NCBI RefSeq assembly: GCF_900104355.1 | Contig: NZ_FNIY01000001.1 | Coordinates: forward strand, 1-64,000 | Direction of reading: 5' to 3' | From: Phyllobacterium sp. OV277 | GTDB lineage: Bacteria > Pseudomonadota > Alphaproteobacteria > Rhizobiales > Rhizobiaceae | Length of the DNA: 64,000 bases | In this document: piece by piece, positions 55,309 through 64,000 of the stretch | Layout: each line of letters begins with the position of its first letter | Numbering within the stretch: the first letter of the stretch is position 1 | The notes under the pieces: generated by a model | Database searches by the model: none | What the model saw: the letters and a program-made list of their open reading frames with translations, nothing else | What the model was told of the DNA's origin: nothing | Made by a program: the position numbers and the translations under genes

Positions 55309-58300
55309 GCCAATTGGGTCATCACTACAGCTGCGCCATTCAGTCGCTTTTCCGCAGTTGGCCAATCCCGCACGAATACAATGCTCTGGTCCGGGCGAAT
55401 TTTAGCCATCGAGCCCTGCTCGCCGATCATTTTCACCAATGCTGCCGGATTGTTGAACGTCTTGTTGCGGAATTGGATGACAATGCCCTTCGGCCCCGCA
55501 TCAAGTTTGTCGACATTGGCGCGGCGGCAAAGCGCCTTGATATAAACAATCTTGAGCAGGTGCTGCACTTCATCAGGCAAAGGCCCGAACCGGTCGATAA
55601 GCTCCGCACCAAATCCGTCAATGTCCTGCAACTCTTCCAGATCGGCCAAGCGCCGATAGAGACCAAGACGCAATTGCAGGTCAGGCACATAGGTTTCCGG
55701 GATCATCACGGCTGTTCCCACAGCAATCTGCGGCGACCAGTGACCATCATCGACCTCACCTGTGCCCTTGATCTCGGAAACGGCCTCCTCAAGCATTTGC
55801 TGATAGAGTTCGAAACCCACTTCCTTGATATGGCCCGACTGTTCTTCGCCGAGCAGATTGCCAGCACCGCGAATATCCATATCGTGGCTGGCCAGCTGAA
55901 AACCGGCACCGAGCGTATCAAGTGATTGCAAGACTTTCAGCCTGCGGTCGGCCATCTGCGTCAGCATTTTGTTTGCAGGCAGCGTGAACAACGCAAAGGC
56001 ACGCTGCTTCGAGCGTCCAACCCGGCCGCGCAATTGATAAAGCTGGGCAAGACCGAACATATCGGCGCGGTGGATGATCAGCGTATTGGCCGTCGGAATA
56101 TCGAGGCCGGATTCCACGATGGTTGTCGACAACAGCACATCATATTGCCCGTCATAGAAGGCATTCATGATGTCGTCGAGTTCACCGGGCGGCATTTGCC
56201 CGTGTGCGGTCGCTACTTTCAACTCCGGCACCTGCGAATCCAGAAAATCCTTGATTTCGCTTAAGTCAGAGATGCGCGGGCAGACATAAAAACTCTGACC
56301 ACCACGATAACGCTCCCGCAGCAATGTCTCGCGGATGACCAGAGGATCGAATGGCGACACGAATGTGCGCACCGCCATGCGATCCACCGGCGGCGTGGTG
56401 ATCAGCGACAATTCGCGAACGCCTGTCAGTGCCAGCTGCAATGTCCGCGGGATCGGTGTTGCTGAAAGCGTCAGCACATGCACATCGGATTTGAGGTCTT
56501 TCAGCCGCTCCTTGTGCTTGACGCCAAAGTGCTGCTCTTCATCGATGATCAAAAGGCCCAGATTCTTGAACTTGATCCCCGACCCAAGCAGTGCGTGGGT
56601 GCCGACGACAATATCGATCTGACCCTCGGCAATGCCCTTCTTATTCTCCGCCAATTCCTTGGAACCGACCAGCCGCGACGCCTGTGCCACATTCACAGGC
56701 AATCCCTGAAAGCGTGTCGAAAATGTCTTGTAATGCTGCCGCGATAGCAGTGTTGTCGGCACCACAACAGCCACCTGAACACCATTGAGCGCAGCGACAA
56801 AGGCAGCACGCAGCGCAACTTCCGTCTTTCCAAAGCCGACATCGCCGCAGATCAGGCGATCCATCGGCTTACCGAGTGAGAGATCGTCAATGACCGCTTC
56901 AATAGCGCGGTCCTGATCTTCCGTCTCATCATAGGGGAAACGCGCCGCAAACTCGCCGTACAGCCCCTCGGGCGGCGTGAGAACTGGCGCACCGCGCATT
57001 TGCCGCTCAGCAGCAATGCGGATCAGATGCCCGGCAATCTCAAGCAGCCGCTTCTTCAGCTTGGCCTTGCGCGCCTGCCATGCACCGCCGCCAAGCTTGT
57101 CGAGAACTGCCGTCGAGCTTTCCGAACCGAAGCGCGAGAGAAGTTCGATATTTTCAACCGGCAGGAACAGGCGATCATCACCCGCATAATGGATTTCGAG
57201 ACAGTCATGCGGCGCACCTGCCGCTGTAATCGTCCGCAAACCGATAAACCGGCCGATACCGTGATCCACATGGACAACGATATCCCCTGCATTCAGCGCA
57301 GCCACCTCACTGATGAAATCCTGATCGCGCTTACGCCGCTTGGACCGGCGAATGAGCCGGTCACCCAGAATATCCTGCTCGGCGACCACAACGAGATCAC
57401 CCGCATCAAAACCGGTTTCCAGAGATAGAATACCGGCGGTAATCTTGTCGCGAGCCAATGCCTTGACCGTGCGCAGGTCTTCGACCAGCTCGATCTTTTC
57501 AAGGCCATGCTCGTTCAGAACCTGAATCAGCCGGTCGCGCGATCCCTCGCTCCATGCGGCAAGCAGCACTTTTTTGCCCGCAGCGCGTTCATCGGCAATA
57601 TGTTTGACCACACTATCGAAGACATTGGCGTCCTTGGCGGTGCGCTCTTCAACGAATGTTCGTCCGCGATGAGCACCCGCATGGATAACAGACCGCCCGG
57701 TTACAAACGGCGCATCGAAAGGCGAGAAATCAATCCGCATCCCGGATGAAATCGCCGCTGCTTCCACTTCTGCGGGTGTCAAATACAAAGAGCCCGGTTC
57801 CACCGGCTTGTACGGCACCGCTTCTCCGGGTTCTTTACCATCCGACTGTTTTTTGCGCGCCTCATAATGATCGACCACCATCTTATGACGTTCGGCCATG
57901 GCTTCATGCGCCAAATGGTCGAAGATGACGGGCATGTTGCCCGCATGATCAAACACGGTTTCCATGCGCTCATAGAAGAGTGGCAACCAATGCTCCATAC
58001 CGGCAAAGCGGCGACCTTCCGATATGGCCTGATACAATGCGTCGTCACGTGAAGGCGCACCGAATTTCTGCACATATTGCGAGCGGAACCGGCTGATTGT
58101 CTCCGGCGAGAGCGTGATTTCGCTCATCGGCTGCATGGAAAATTCGGTTTTCTGGCTTGATGTACGCTGGGACGCGGCATCGAATGTGCGGATGGATTCG
58201 AGCGTATCGCCGAAGAAATCAAGCCTTAGCGGCTCTTCGGCTCCCGGCACGAAAAGATCAAGAATACCACCGCGTACGGCATATTCGCCGACATCGCGCA

Positions 58301-58787
58301 CGGTTGAAACGCGCTCAAACCCATTGTTTTCAAGGCGTTGAACAAGCGCATTCATGTCAATTCTATTGCCGGGCTTGGCGAGAAACAGCTGCTCAGCCAA
58401 CACTTTACGCGGGGGTAGCTTTTGCAGCACCGCATTGGCGGTCGCCAGAATGACACCCGGATGTTTTTGATCACGAAGGGAAGCAAGGCCAGCCAGAGCC
58501 GCCAGCCGCCGCGCCGCCGTATCGGAACCGGGTGATACCCGATCATAGGGCAGGCAGTCCCAGCCGGGCAGTTGCAGCACCGGCAGATCAGGCTGCACGA
58601 AATTTAGCACCTGTTCGATATCGGCGACGCGCTGGCCATCGCTGGCAATAAACAGCACCGGACCGCCCGCACCCGCTTCGGCAACCACCTTGGCCAGCGT
58701 AAAGGCTTCATAGCCGTCAACCACGCCGTCAATGACGACATGTCCATTGATATCCGGTTTCAGTCCGAGTTTGGAAAAGGCAGTCAT
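55290..58787 (-). CDS. mfd: transcription-repair coupling factor Mfd
   Basis: 1165 aa, full length. N-terminal UvrB-homology region, RNA polymerase interaction domain (GDIVVHVDHGIGRFIGL), then the SF2 helicase with Walker A (CGDVGFGKTEVALRAA), DEEQHFG and the translocase motif (QLRGRVGRSKQRAFALF). It displaces stalled RNA polymerase and recruits UvrA. Six bases separate it from the upstream sdhE. Confidence 0.97.
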   Translation of the reverse strand: MTAFSKLGLKPDINGHVVIDGVVDGYEAFTLAKVVAEAGAGGPVLFIASDGQRVADIEQVLNFVQPDLPVLQLPGWDCLPYDRVSPGSDTAARRLAALAGLASLRDQKHPGVILATANAVLQKLPPRKVLAEQLFLAKPGNRIDMNALVQRLENNGFERVSTVRDVGEYAVRGGILDLFVPGAEEPLRLDFFGDTLESIRTFDAASQRTSSQKTEFSMQPMSEITLSPETISRFRSQYVQKFGAPSRDDALYQAISEGRRFAGMEHWLPLFYERMETVFDHAGNMPVIFDHLAHEAMAERHKMVVDHYEARKKQSDGKEPGEAVPYKPVEPGSLYLTPAEVEAAAISSGMRIDFSPFDAPFVTGRSVIHAGAHRGRTFVEERTAKDANVFDSVVKHIADERAAGKKVLLAAWSEGSRDRLIQVLNEHGLEKIELVEDLRTVKALARDKITAGILSLETGFDAGDLVVVAEQDILGDRLIRRSKRRKRDQDFISEVAALNAGDIVVHVDHGIGRFIGLRTITAAGAPHDCLEIHYAGDDRLFLPVENIELLSRFGSESSTAVLDKLGGGAWQARKAKLKKRLLEIAGHLIRIAAERQMRGAPVLTPPEGLYGEFAARFPYDETEDQDRAIEAVIDDLSLGKPMDRLICGDVGFGKTEVALRAAFVAALNGVQVAVVVPTTLLSRQHYKTFSTRFQGLPVNVAQASRLVGSKELAENKKGIAEGQIDIVVGTHALLGSGIKFKNLGLLIIDEEQHFGVKHKERLKDLKSDVHVLTLSATPIPRTLQLALTGVRELSLITTPPVDRMAVRTFVSPFDPLVIRETLLRERYRGGQSFYVCPRISDLSEIKDFLDSQVPELKVATAHGQMPPGELDDIMNAFYDGQYDVLLSTTIVESGLDIPTANTLIIHRADMFGLAQLYQLRGRVGRSKQRAFALFTLPANKMLTQMADRRLKVLQSLDTLGAGFQLASHDMDIRGAGNLLGEEQSGHIKEVGFELYQQMLEEAVSEIKGTGEVDDGHWSPQIAVGTAVMIPETYVPDLQLRLGLYRRLADLEELQDIDGFGAELIDRFGPLPDEVQHLLKIVYIKALCRRANVDKLDAGPKGIVIQFRNKTFNNPAALVKMIGEQGSMAKIRPDQSIVFVRDWPTAEKRLNGAAVVMTQLAKLAAA

Positions 58788-58793
58788 ATCTGA

Positions 58794-59081
58794 TCAGAAT
58801 TTCATTGTGTTGCGAGAAGCCACGATCCTGTGAAAGATCGGCGTATCATATTCGGCGGGAACGTCAGCCTCCCCGGTAACCCATTTGAGCAGGTCGCGGT
58901 CGAGCGCTTCCATCAGTTCTTCATACTGATCAAGTTCCAGCTCCGTCAGGCTTTCAATATGCGCATCGGCAAATTGCCCGAGAATCAGATCCATCTCGCG
59001 CATGCCGCGATGCCAGGAACGAAACAGGATTTTGCGCTGTCTTGGTGGCAGATCAACTGTTGAACGACTGCTTCCGGTCAT
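58794..59081 (-). CDS. sdhE: FAD assembly factor SdhE
   Basis: 95 aa from the ATG at 59081 with GGGAG seven bases upstream; the longer frame to 59318 overlaps the divergent recG. The family signature is RQRKILFRSWHRGMREMD (with the RGxxE-like core), followed by LILGQFADAHIESLTELELDQYEELM (in parts). It flavinylates succinate dehydrogenase. It shares a transcript with mfd. Confidence 0.9.
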   Translation of the reverse strand: MTGSSRSTVDLPPRQRKILFRSWHRGMREMDLILGQFADAHIESLTELELDQYEELMEALDRDLLKWVTGEADVPAEYDTPIFHRIVASRNTMKF

Positions 59082-59212
59082 GGACAGTCTCCCTTGGAAT
59101 ATCATGAAAAGGCTTCGGCTGGGCGGGAAGCCATAGGATTGCGGCTGGGTATAGCGTGCATTGAGGCCGCTGTCAGCCTTGCAACGCGCTTTGAAGACGT
59201 TAAACCTAGGGA

Positions 59213-61321
59213 ATGCGTCCATCTTTGCTTGATCCCCTGTTTGCTTCCGTACGCTCGCTTCCCGGTATCGGACCGAAAGTGACGGGCCTGCTTGCCACTT
59301 TGCTCGGAACCCAGCCACCCGGAACCGAACCGCGCGTCGGCAATCTCGTTTATCTGCCGCCCAACAGCGTTATCGACAGGCGCAATCGCCCGGGAATCGC
59401 CTACGCGCCTGAGGGTGCCATTGTCACGCTGGAAGTCCGCATTGATCGCCACCAGCCGGCACCAAAGGGACGCGGTAATGTGCCCCACCGCGTTTTTGCC
59501 CATGACGATACCGGGGAAATCGGCCTTGTCTTTTTTCATGCCAAACTCGCATGGCTGGAAAATATCATGCCCGTCGGTGAGACAGTCATCGTTTCCGGGC
59601 GCATTGAATGGTTCAATGGGAGACCGACCATGGTTCACCCGGATCATATAGCCGCTATTGCCGACGCCGCATCGCTGCCACTGGTCGAACCTGTTTATCC
59701 CCTGACCGCTGGCCTTTCGCCCAAAGTGCTGGCGCGGGGCGTACAGGAAGCTTTGGTGCGAGCACCTGACATGCCTGAGTGGATCGAGGAACCGGTTCTT
59801 GCCAAACATGCCTTTCCCACGCACCGGCAGGCGCTTGAAACGATACATCGGCCGCAAGACCCCACGGATATCGCTCTTGATCACCCGGCGCGCCAGCGTC
59901 TCGCCTATGATGAGTTTCTGGCCGGTCAGTTGGCACTCGCCTTGGTTCGCCTCAAAACGCGGCGTCTGTCAGGCCGCAAACTGGAAGGCGATGGAAGTCT
60001 CAAGGCAGAGATTATTGCTGCATTGCCCTATGCGCTGACTGGCAGCCAGCAGCAGGCAATCAAGGAAATCATCGCCGATCTGCGCGAACCGGAACGGATG
60101 CTCCGATTGCTGCAAGGCGATGTGGGCTCCGGCAAAACCATCGTTGGATTGCTCGCCATGGCCCATGCGGCGGAATCAGGCGGGCAATCGGCTCTGATGG
60201 TACCCACTGAAGTTTTGGCCCGGCAGCATTATGCGACGATAGCTCCCTTGGCTGCAAAAGCTGGCCTTCGCGCAGCATTGTTGACAGGCCGGGAAAAAGG
60301 TCGTGAGCGCGAGGATATATTGGAAGGTCTGCGTTCAGGCGCGATCCATATCATCATCGGCACCCATGCGCTCTTTCAGGAAAAGGTTAGTTATCACGAC
60401 TTAGTCTTTGTAATCATTGATGAACAGCACCGCTTCGGTGTTCATCAGCGGCTGCTGCTTCAATCCAAAGGCTCGGCCCCTGATATGCTCGTCATGACCG
60501 CAACTCCTATCCCGCGCACACTGGTTCTGACTGCCTTTGGTGACATGGATGTATCAAAGCTGACTGAAAAACCAGCTGGACGCCGCCCGATCACCACTGC
60601 GATTCTGCCGATGGAGCGATTAAGCGAACTGGTAGACCGTATGCGCCGGGCGATCGCCGACGGCCAGAAGATTTACTGGATCTGCCCGCTGGTTGAAGAA
60701 TCCGAACTGGTTGATCTGGTTTCCGCCGAAGAGCGCTTTCAAGCGCTGCAACCATTGCTAGGCAATCAGATCGGTCTGGTGCATGGTCGCATGAGCGGAC
60801 CGGAAAAAGATGCGGCTATGCTCGCCTTCAAGAATGGTGAAACACGCCTTTTGATCGCAACGACAGTTGTTGAAGTGGGTGTTGATGTTCCCGATGCCAC
60901 GATTATCGTTATCGAACACGCGGAACGCTTCGGCCTTGCCCAGTTGCATCAGCTGCGCGGGCGCGTTGGACGCGGCGACAAACCTTCCACCTGCCTTCTA
61001 CTCTACAAGGGACCGTTAGGCGAAGTTGCCCGTGCGCGGCTGGAGATCATGCGCGAGACGGAAGACGGCTTTAGAATCGCCGAGGAAGACCTGAAACTGC
61101 GTGGTGAAGGCGAATTGCTGGGCACCCGGCAATCCGGCACACCGGGTTTTCGGCTTGCAAGTATTGAAGCCCATCAGGAGTTTCTGGAAATCGCCCGCAA
61201 GGATGCGCGTTATATTCTCGGACGCGACCCGGAACTGCAAAGCGCGCGCGGCGAAGCTTTGCGCGTTCTGCTTTATCTCTTCGAACGCGACGAGGCCGTG
61301 CGGCTTCTTCGCGCGGGATAG
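59213..61321 (+). CDS. recG: ATP-dependent DNA helicase RecG
   Basis: 702 aa. N-terminal wedge/OB domain (RSLPGIGPKVTGLLATLLG), Walker A GDVGSGKTIVGLLA, DEQHRFGVHQR, motif VI QLRGRVGRGDKPSTCLL and the C-terminal hook (ARLEIMRETEDGFRIAEEDL). It remodels stalled forks. It is divergent from sdhE and convergent with glmS, one base apart. Confidence 0.97.
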   Translation: MRPSLLDPLFASVRSLPGIGPKVTGLLATLLGTQPPGTEPRVGNLVYLPPNSVIDRRNRPGIAYAPEGAIVTLEVRIDRHQPAPKGRGNVPHRVFAHDDTGEIGLVFFHAKLAWLENIMPVGETVIVSGRIEWFNGRPTMVHPDHIAAIADAASLPLVEPVYPLTAGLSPKVLARGVQEALVRAPDMPEWIEEPVLAKHAFPTHRQALETIHRPQDPTDIALDHPARQRLAYDEFLAGQLALALVRLKTRRLSGRKLEGDGSLKAEIIAALPYALTGSQQQAIKEIIADLREPERMLRLLQGDVGSGKTIVGLLAMAHAAESGGQSALMVPTEVLARQHYATIAPLAAKAGLRAALLTGREKGREREDILEGLRSGAIHIIIGTHALFQEKVSYHDLVFVIIDEQHRFGVHQRLLLQSKGSAPDMLVMTATPIPRTLVLTAFGDMDVSKLTEKPAGRRPITTAILPMERLSELVDRMRRAIADGQKIYWICPLVEESELVDLVSAEERFQALQPLLGNQIGLVHGRMSGPEKDAAMLAFKNGETRLLIATTVVEVGVDVPDATIIVIEHAERFGLAQLHQLRGRVGRGDKPSTCLLLYKGPLGEVARARLEIMRETEDGFRIAEEDLKLRGEGELLGTRQSGTPGFRLASIEAHQEFLEIARKDARYILGRDPELQSARGEALRVLLYLFERDEAVRLLRAG

Positions 61322-61322
61322 A

Positions 61323-63146
61323 TCATTCCACCGTTACCGATTTCGCCAGATTGCGCGGCTGATCCACGTCCGTGCCCATGAACACAGCCGTATAGTAGGC
61401 CAGCATCTGGATAGGCAGGGCGTAGATGATCGGTGTGATGATCTCGGGCATATCAGGCAGAATAACCGTATGCATGGTCTTCAACGTACTGGCCGCAGCG
61501 CCGCGTGAATCGGTAATCAGAATGATCTTGCCACCACGAGCCGCTACTTCCTGCATATTCGAGACTGTTTTTTCAAACCAACGATCATAGGGCGCAATGA
61601 CGATGACCGGCATGTGTTCATCGATCAGCGCGATGGGACCATGCTTCAACTCGCCCGCCGCATAGCCTTCCGCATGAATATAGGAAATTTCCTTGAGTTT
61701 CAGCGCGCCTTCAAGAGCCAGCGGGAAGCTCGTGCCACGGCCGAGATAAAGCGCGTGCTTGACCTGCGACAGATCGCGGCTGATAGCCTCCATCTGTTGT
61801 TCCAGCTTCAATGCCTGCGTCGCATAACGCGGAATTTCGGAAAGCTCATGCACAAGACGGCGCTCATCATCAGCAGAAATGGTGCCGCGCATCTTGCCCG
61901 CTGTCACCGCCAATGAAGCAAGCGTTGCCAACTGGCATGTGAACGCCTTCGTCGAGGCAACCCCGACTTCCGGACCAGCCAGCGTCGGGAAAATCGAATC
62001 GGACTCGCGCGCCATGGTCGATTCTTTAACATTGACCACGGAGCCGATCTTCAGCCCTTGCTGCTTGCAATAGCGCAGCGATGCCAAAGTGTCCGCGGTT
62101 TCGCCCGACTGCGAAACGAACAAGGCAAGACTATCTTTCGACAATGGCATTTCGCGATAGCGGAATTCCGACGCGACATCGATATCAACCGGGAGCCGGG
62201 CAATCTGCTCAAACCAGTATTTGCCGATCAGGCCGGCATAATAGGCTGTGCCGCATGCCGATGCCGCGATCCGGTCGATCTTGGCGAAATCAACGGGAAC
62301 CGCATCAGTGCGAATGGTACCCTTGGAAAAATCAAGGTAATTGGCCAGCGTATGGGAAATAACCTCCGGCTGCTCGTGGATTTCCTTTTCCATGAAGTGG
62401 CGGCGATTGCCCTTGCTGACGAGAAACGCCGTACCAGCAGATTTTTCGATCCGGCGTTTAACAGCCATGCCGCTTTCATCATAGATCGCCACACTGTTGC
62501 GCGTTAGCACGGCCCAGTCACCGTCCTCAAGATAGGACAGTGTGTCGGTGAAAGGAGCAAGCGCAATGGCGTCCGAGCCCAGATACATCTCGCCGTCGCC
62601 ATAACCCACAGCGAGCGGCGGTCCATTGCGGGCGGCAATCAGCAGATCCTCCTCACCCTTGAACATAATGGCAATGGCAAAGGCACCGCGCAGTTCCGGC
62701 AAGCTCTGGCGAACCGCTTCAACAGGGGAAAGCCCACGATCGAGCGCACGCGTCACCAGATGGGCAACGGTTTCCGTATCGGTTTCAGTTTCAAAGACAT
62801 AGCCGTCTTTCTCCAGCATGCTGCGCAGCTCGGCAAAATTCTCGATAATGCCATTATGAATGACAGCAAGACGCGGCGTTGTATGCGGATGCGCATTGCG
62901 CACGGTCGGCGCACCATGCGTGGCCCAGCGTGTATGACCGATACCGATTGTGCCGCTGAGCGGTTGTTCTTTCAGAAGATTGTCCAGATTGACGAGCTTG
63001 CCCTCGGCGCGGCGCCGGTCAAGCACGCCTTTGTTGAGTGTCGCAACACCGGCGGAATCATAACCGCGATATTCCAGACGTTTCAGCGCATCCACCAGCA
63101 ATGGCGCAACCTGTTCGCGTCCGATGATTCCAACAATTCCGCACAT
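61323..63146 (-). CDS. glmS: glutamine-fructose-6-phosphate aminotransferase
   Basis: 607 aa. The catalytic Cys follows the initiator Met (MCGIVGIIG). Class II glutaminase domain (RWATHGAPTVRNAHPH) and two SIS domains (SQSGETADTLASLRY) are intact, and the end is LAKSVTVE. It makes glucosamine-6-phosphate. glmU is immediately upstream, so they form an operon. I see no glmS ribozyme. Confidence 0.97.
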   Translation of the reverse strand: MCGIVGIIGREQVAPLLVDALKRLEYRGYDSAGVATLNKGVLDRRRAEGKLVNLDNLLKEQPLSGTIGIGHTRWATHGAPTVRNAHPHTTPRLAVIHNGIIENFAELRSMLEKDGYVFETETDTETVAHLVTRALDRGLSPVEAVRQSLPELRGAFAIAIMFKGEEDLLIAARNGPPLAVGYGDGEMYLGSDAIALAPFTDTLSYLEDGDWAVLTRNSVAIYDESGMAVKRRIEKSAGTAFLVSKGNRRHFMEKEIHEQPEVISHTLANYLDFSKGTIRTDAVPVDFAKIDRIAASACGTAYYAGLIGKYWFEQIARLPVDIDVASEFRYREMPLSKDSLALFVSQSGETADTLASLRYCKQQGLKIGSVVNVKESTMARESDSIFPTLAGPEVGVASTKAFTCQLATLASLAVTAGKMRGTISADDERRLVHELSEIPRYATQALKLEQQMEAISRDLSQVKHALYLGRGTSFPLALEGALKLKEISYIHAEGYAAGELKHGPIALIDEHMPVIVIAPYDRWFEKTVSNMQEVAARGGKIILITDSRGAAASTLKTMHTVILPDMPEIITPIIYALPIQMLAYYTAVFMGTDVDQPRNLAKSVTVE

Positions 63147-63251
63147 AGAAAGCTCCGATGGCTCAGGGTCTCGATTTCTTCTTGCCTATGGCAAACTTAC
63201 GCCGGGAAGAAGGCTGGTTACAATTCAGTCTTTAGCATGAAGCAGAATGGG

Positions 63252-64000
63252 CTATTCCGCTTTCTTGGCTTTTTTCTGCGCGGCATAACGCTCGCGCAAT
63301 AGCACAGCCCGCCCTTCCTTGATGACCTGATGTGCCCGGCCAAATGCCAGCGCGTCGTCTGGTACATTCTGCGTAATTACACTGCCAGATGCCACATAGG
63401 CATTGTCACCAACTGAAACAGGCGCGACCAGCGAGCTATTGGAGCCGATAAAGGCACCAGCCCCGATCTGCGTCAAAGCTTTGTTGTAGCCGTCGTAATT
63501 GCAGGTGATCGCACCAGCTCCGATATTGGCACCGGCGCCCACATTCGCATCCCCAAGATAACTTAGATGACTGACCTTGGCACCTGCCCCGACTTTGGCA
63601 TTCTTCACTTCTACGAAATTTCCGATCTTGGCATTTACCGCGAGATCGGCGCCTGGCCGCAAACGTGCAAATGGCCCTACCATTGCTCGCGGACCAATAT
63701 GTGCACCTTCCAGATGCGAAAAGGCATGAATGACGGCACCAGTCGCAATCGAAACGCCGGGACCAAAGACGATATTCGGCTCCAATACTACATCTGATTC
63801 AATCAAGGTATCGTAGGCAAAAAACACTGTTTCGGGTGCTTGAATGCTCACACCGGCCAGCATCATTGCGCGCCGCTTGCGGTTCTGCCAGATAGCTTCG
63901 GCTTCAGCCAGTTCCACACGCGTATTGATGCCAATAATATTCTCAACCGGAATTTCAATCGCGACTGCCAATTTGCCAACACCATTGGCGATTTCGACCA
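63252..64000 (-). CDS. glmU: bifunctional GlmU, 3' part (window edge)
   Basis: C-terminal acetyltransferase half with left-handed beta-helix hexapeptide repeats ([21 protein letters not shown], and [37 protein letters not shown] in parts). The uridylyltransferase half lies outside the window; the frame remains open to the right edge. It makes UDP-GlcNAc from the GlmS product. A C-terminal basic tail (KKAKK) is present. Confidence 0.93.
   Translation of the reverse strand, partial: VEIANGVGKLAVAIEIPVENIIGINTRVELAEAEAIWQNRKRRAMMLAGVSIQAPETVFFAYDTLIESDVVLEPNIVFGPGVSIATGAVIHAFSHLEGAHIGPRAMVGPFARLRPGADLAVNAKIGNFVEVKNAKVGAGAKVSHLSYLGDANVGAGANIGAGAITCNYDGYNKALTQIGAGAFIGSNSSLVAPVSVGDNAYVASGSVITQNVPDDALAFGRAHQVIKEGRAVLLRERYAAQKKAKKAE

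Noticed and set aside
61323-63251. Possible glmS ribozyme or leader
   Set aside because: The 105 bp between glmU and glmS lack the ribozyme core, which is typical of Gram-positive bacteria.
1-64000. CRISPR arrays, insertion sequences, integrases
   Set aside because: No spaced direct-repeat array and no transposase or integrase motif were seen on either strand.

Overview
The window looks like chromosomal DNA of an alphaproteobacterium of the order Hyphomicrobiales (Rhizobiales), closest in gene content and order to the Brucella/Ochrobactrum/Phyllobacterium group. The pointers are an RirA iron regulator with Irr-type operator palindromes, phosphatidylcholine synthase, an IalB-family protein, a GAF-Fis regulator without an AAA+ domain, and the runs dacF-like/tmk/holB/metG/tatD and sdhE/mfd/recG/glmS/glmU. 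This placement is inference from families and gene order; no search was run. No insertion sequence, CRISPR array, plasmid origin or clear prophage is seen.

Layout. 0-9.9 kb: an unrecognised gene, then a long minus-strand housekeeping block (YbaK-type editing protein, MBL-fold hydrolase, TatD, MetG, HolB, Tmk, a carboxypeptidase homologue with a substituted active site, RlpA, a tiny membrane protein). 10-17.5 kb: mixed single genes (two P-loop kinases, an orphan Bug-type binding protein, a UvrD-like helicase, a DCC-family protein, a lipoprotein, a PQQ-type sugar dehydrogenase, an orphan protein), closed by tRNA-Ser(UGA). 18-24.5 kb: GAF-Fis regulator, cyclopropane synthase, an ECF sigma/anti-sigma pair with a TPR protein, a Tim44-like protein and a secreted repeat protein.

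24.8-33.6 kb is the most interesting region. An OmpR-type two-component system is followed by eight tightly coupled genes: HAD phosphatase, class III aminotransferase, arginase-fold UPF0489 protein, SMR-type membrane protein, histidine-box fatty acid desaturase, alpha/beta hydrolase with a cysteine in the nucleophile position, GNAT/FemAB-like acyltransferase, and a second SMR-type protein. Five of the junctions overlap. The layout resembles lipid-modifying loci under PmrAB/ArnEF-type control, and I propose an undescribed amine-bearing lipid that is made in the cytoplasm and flipped outwards. A TTGGCAT direct repeat with 11-bp period lies just upstream.

33.7-40.3 kb is rich in small proteins (two gapless 81-aa paralogues, 50-, 52- and 60-aa proteins, a DUF883 protein) and contains a likely structured small RNA. 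It then holds an iron block: rirA with a heme-degrading-type monooxygenase, and bfd-bfr, each unit preceded by an Irr-type palindrome. 40.3-45 kb is a complete BMP-type nucleoside/sugar ABC transporter. 45-55 kb holds quinone oxidoreductase plus phosphatidylcholine synthase, a UbiH-like monooxygenase, mntH with a Mur/Fur-like operator, a methyltransferase, an AEC transporter, hspQ, an IalB-like protein, an orphan YejA-like binding protein and a FrnE-like oxidoreductase. 55-64 kb is mfd, sdhE, recG, glmS and glmU, the last running off the window.
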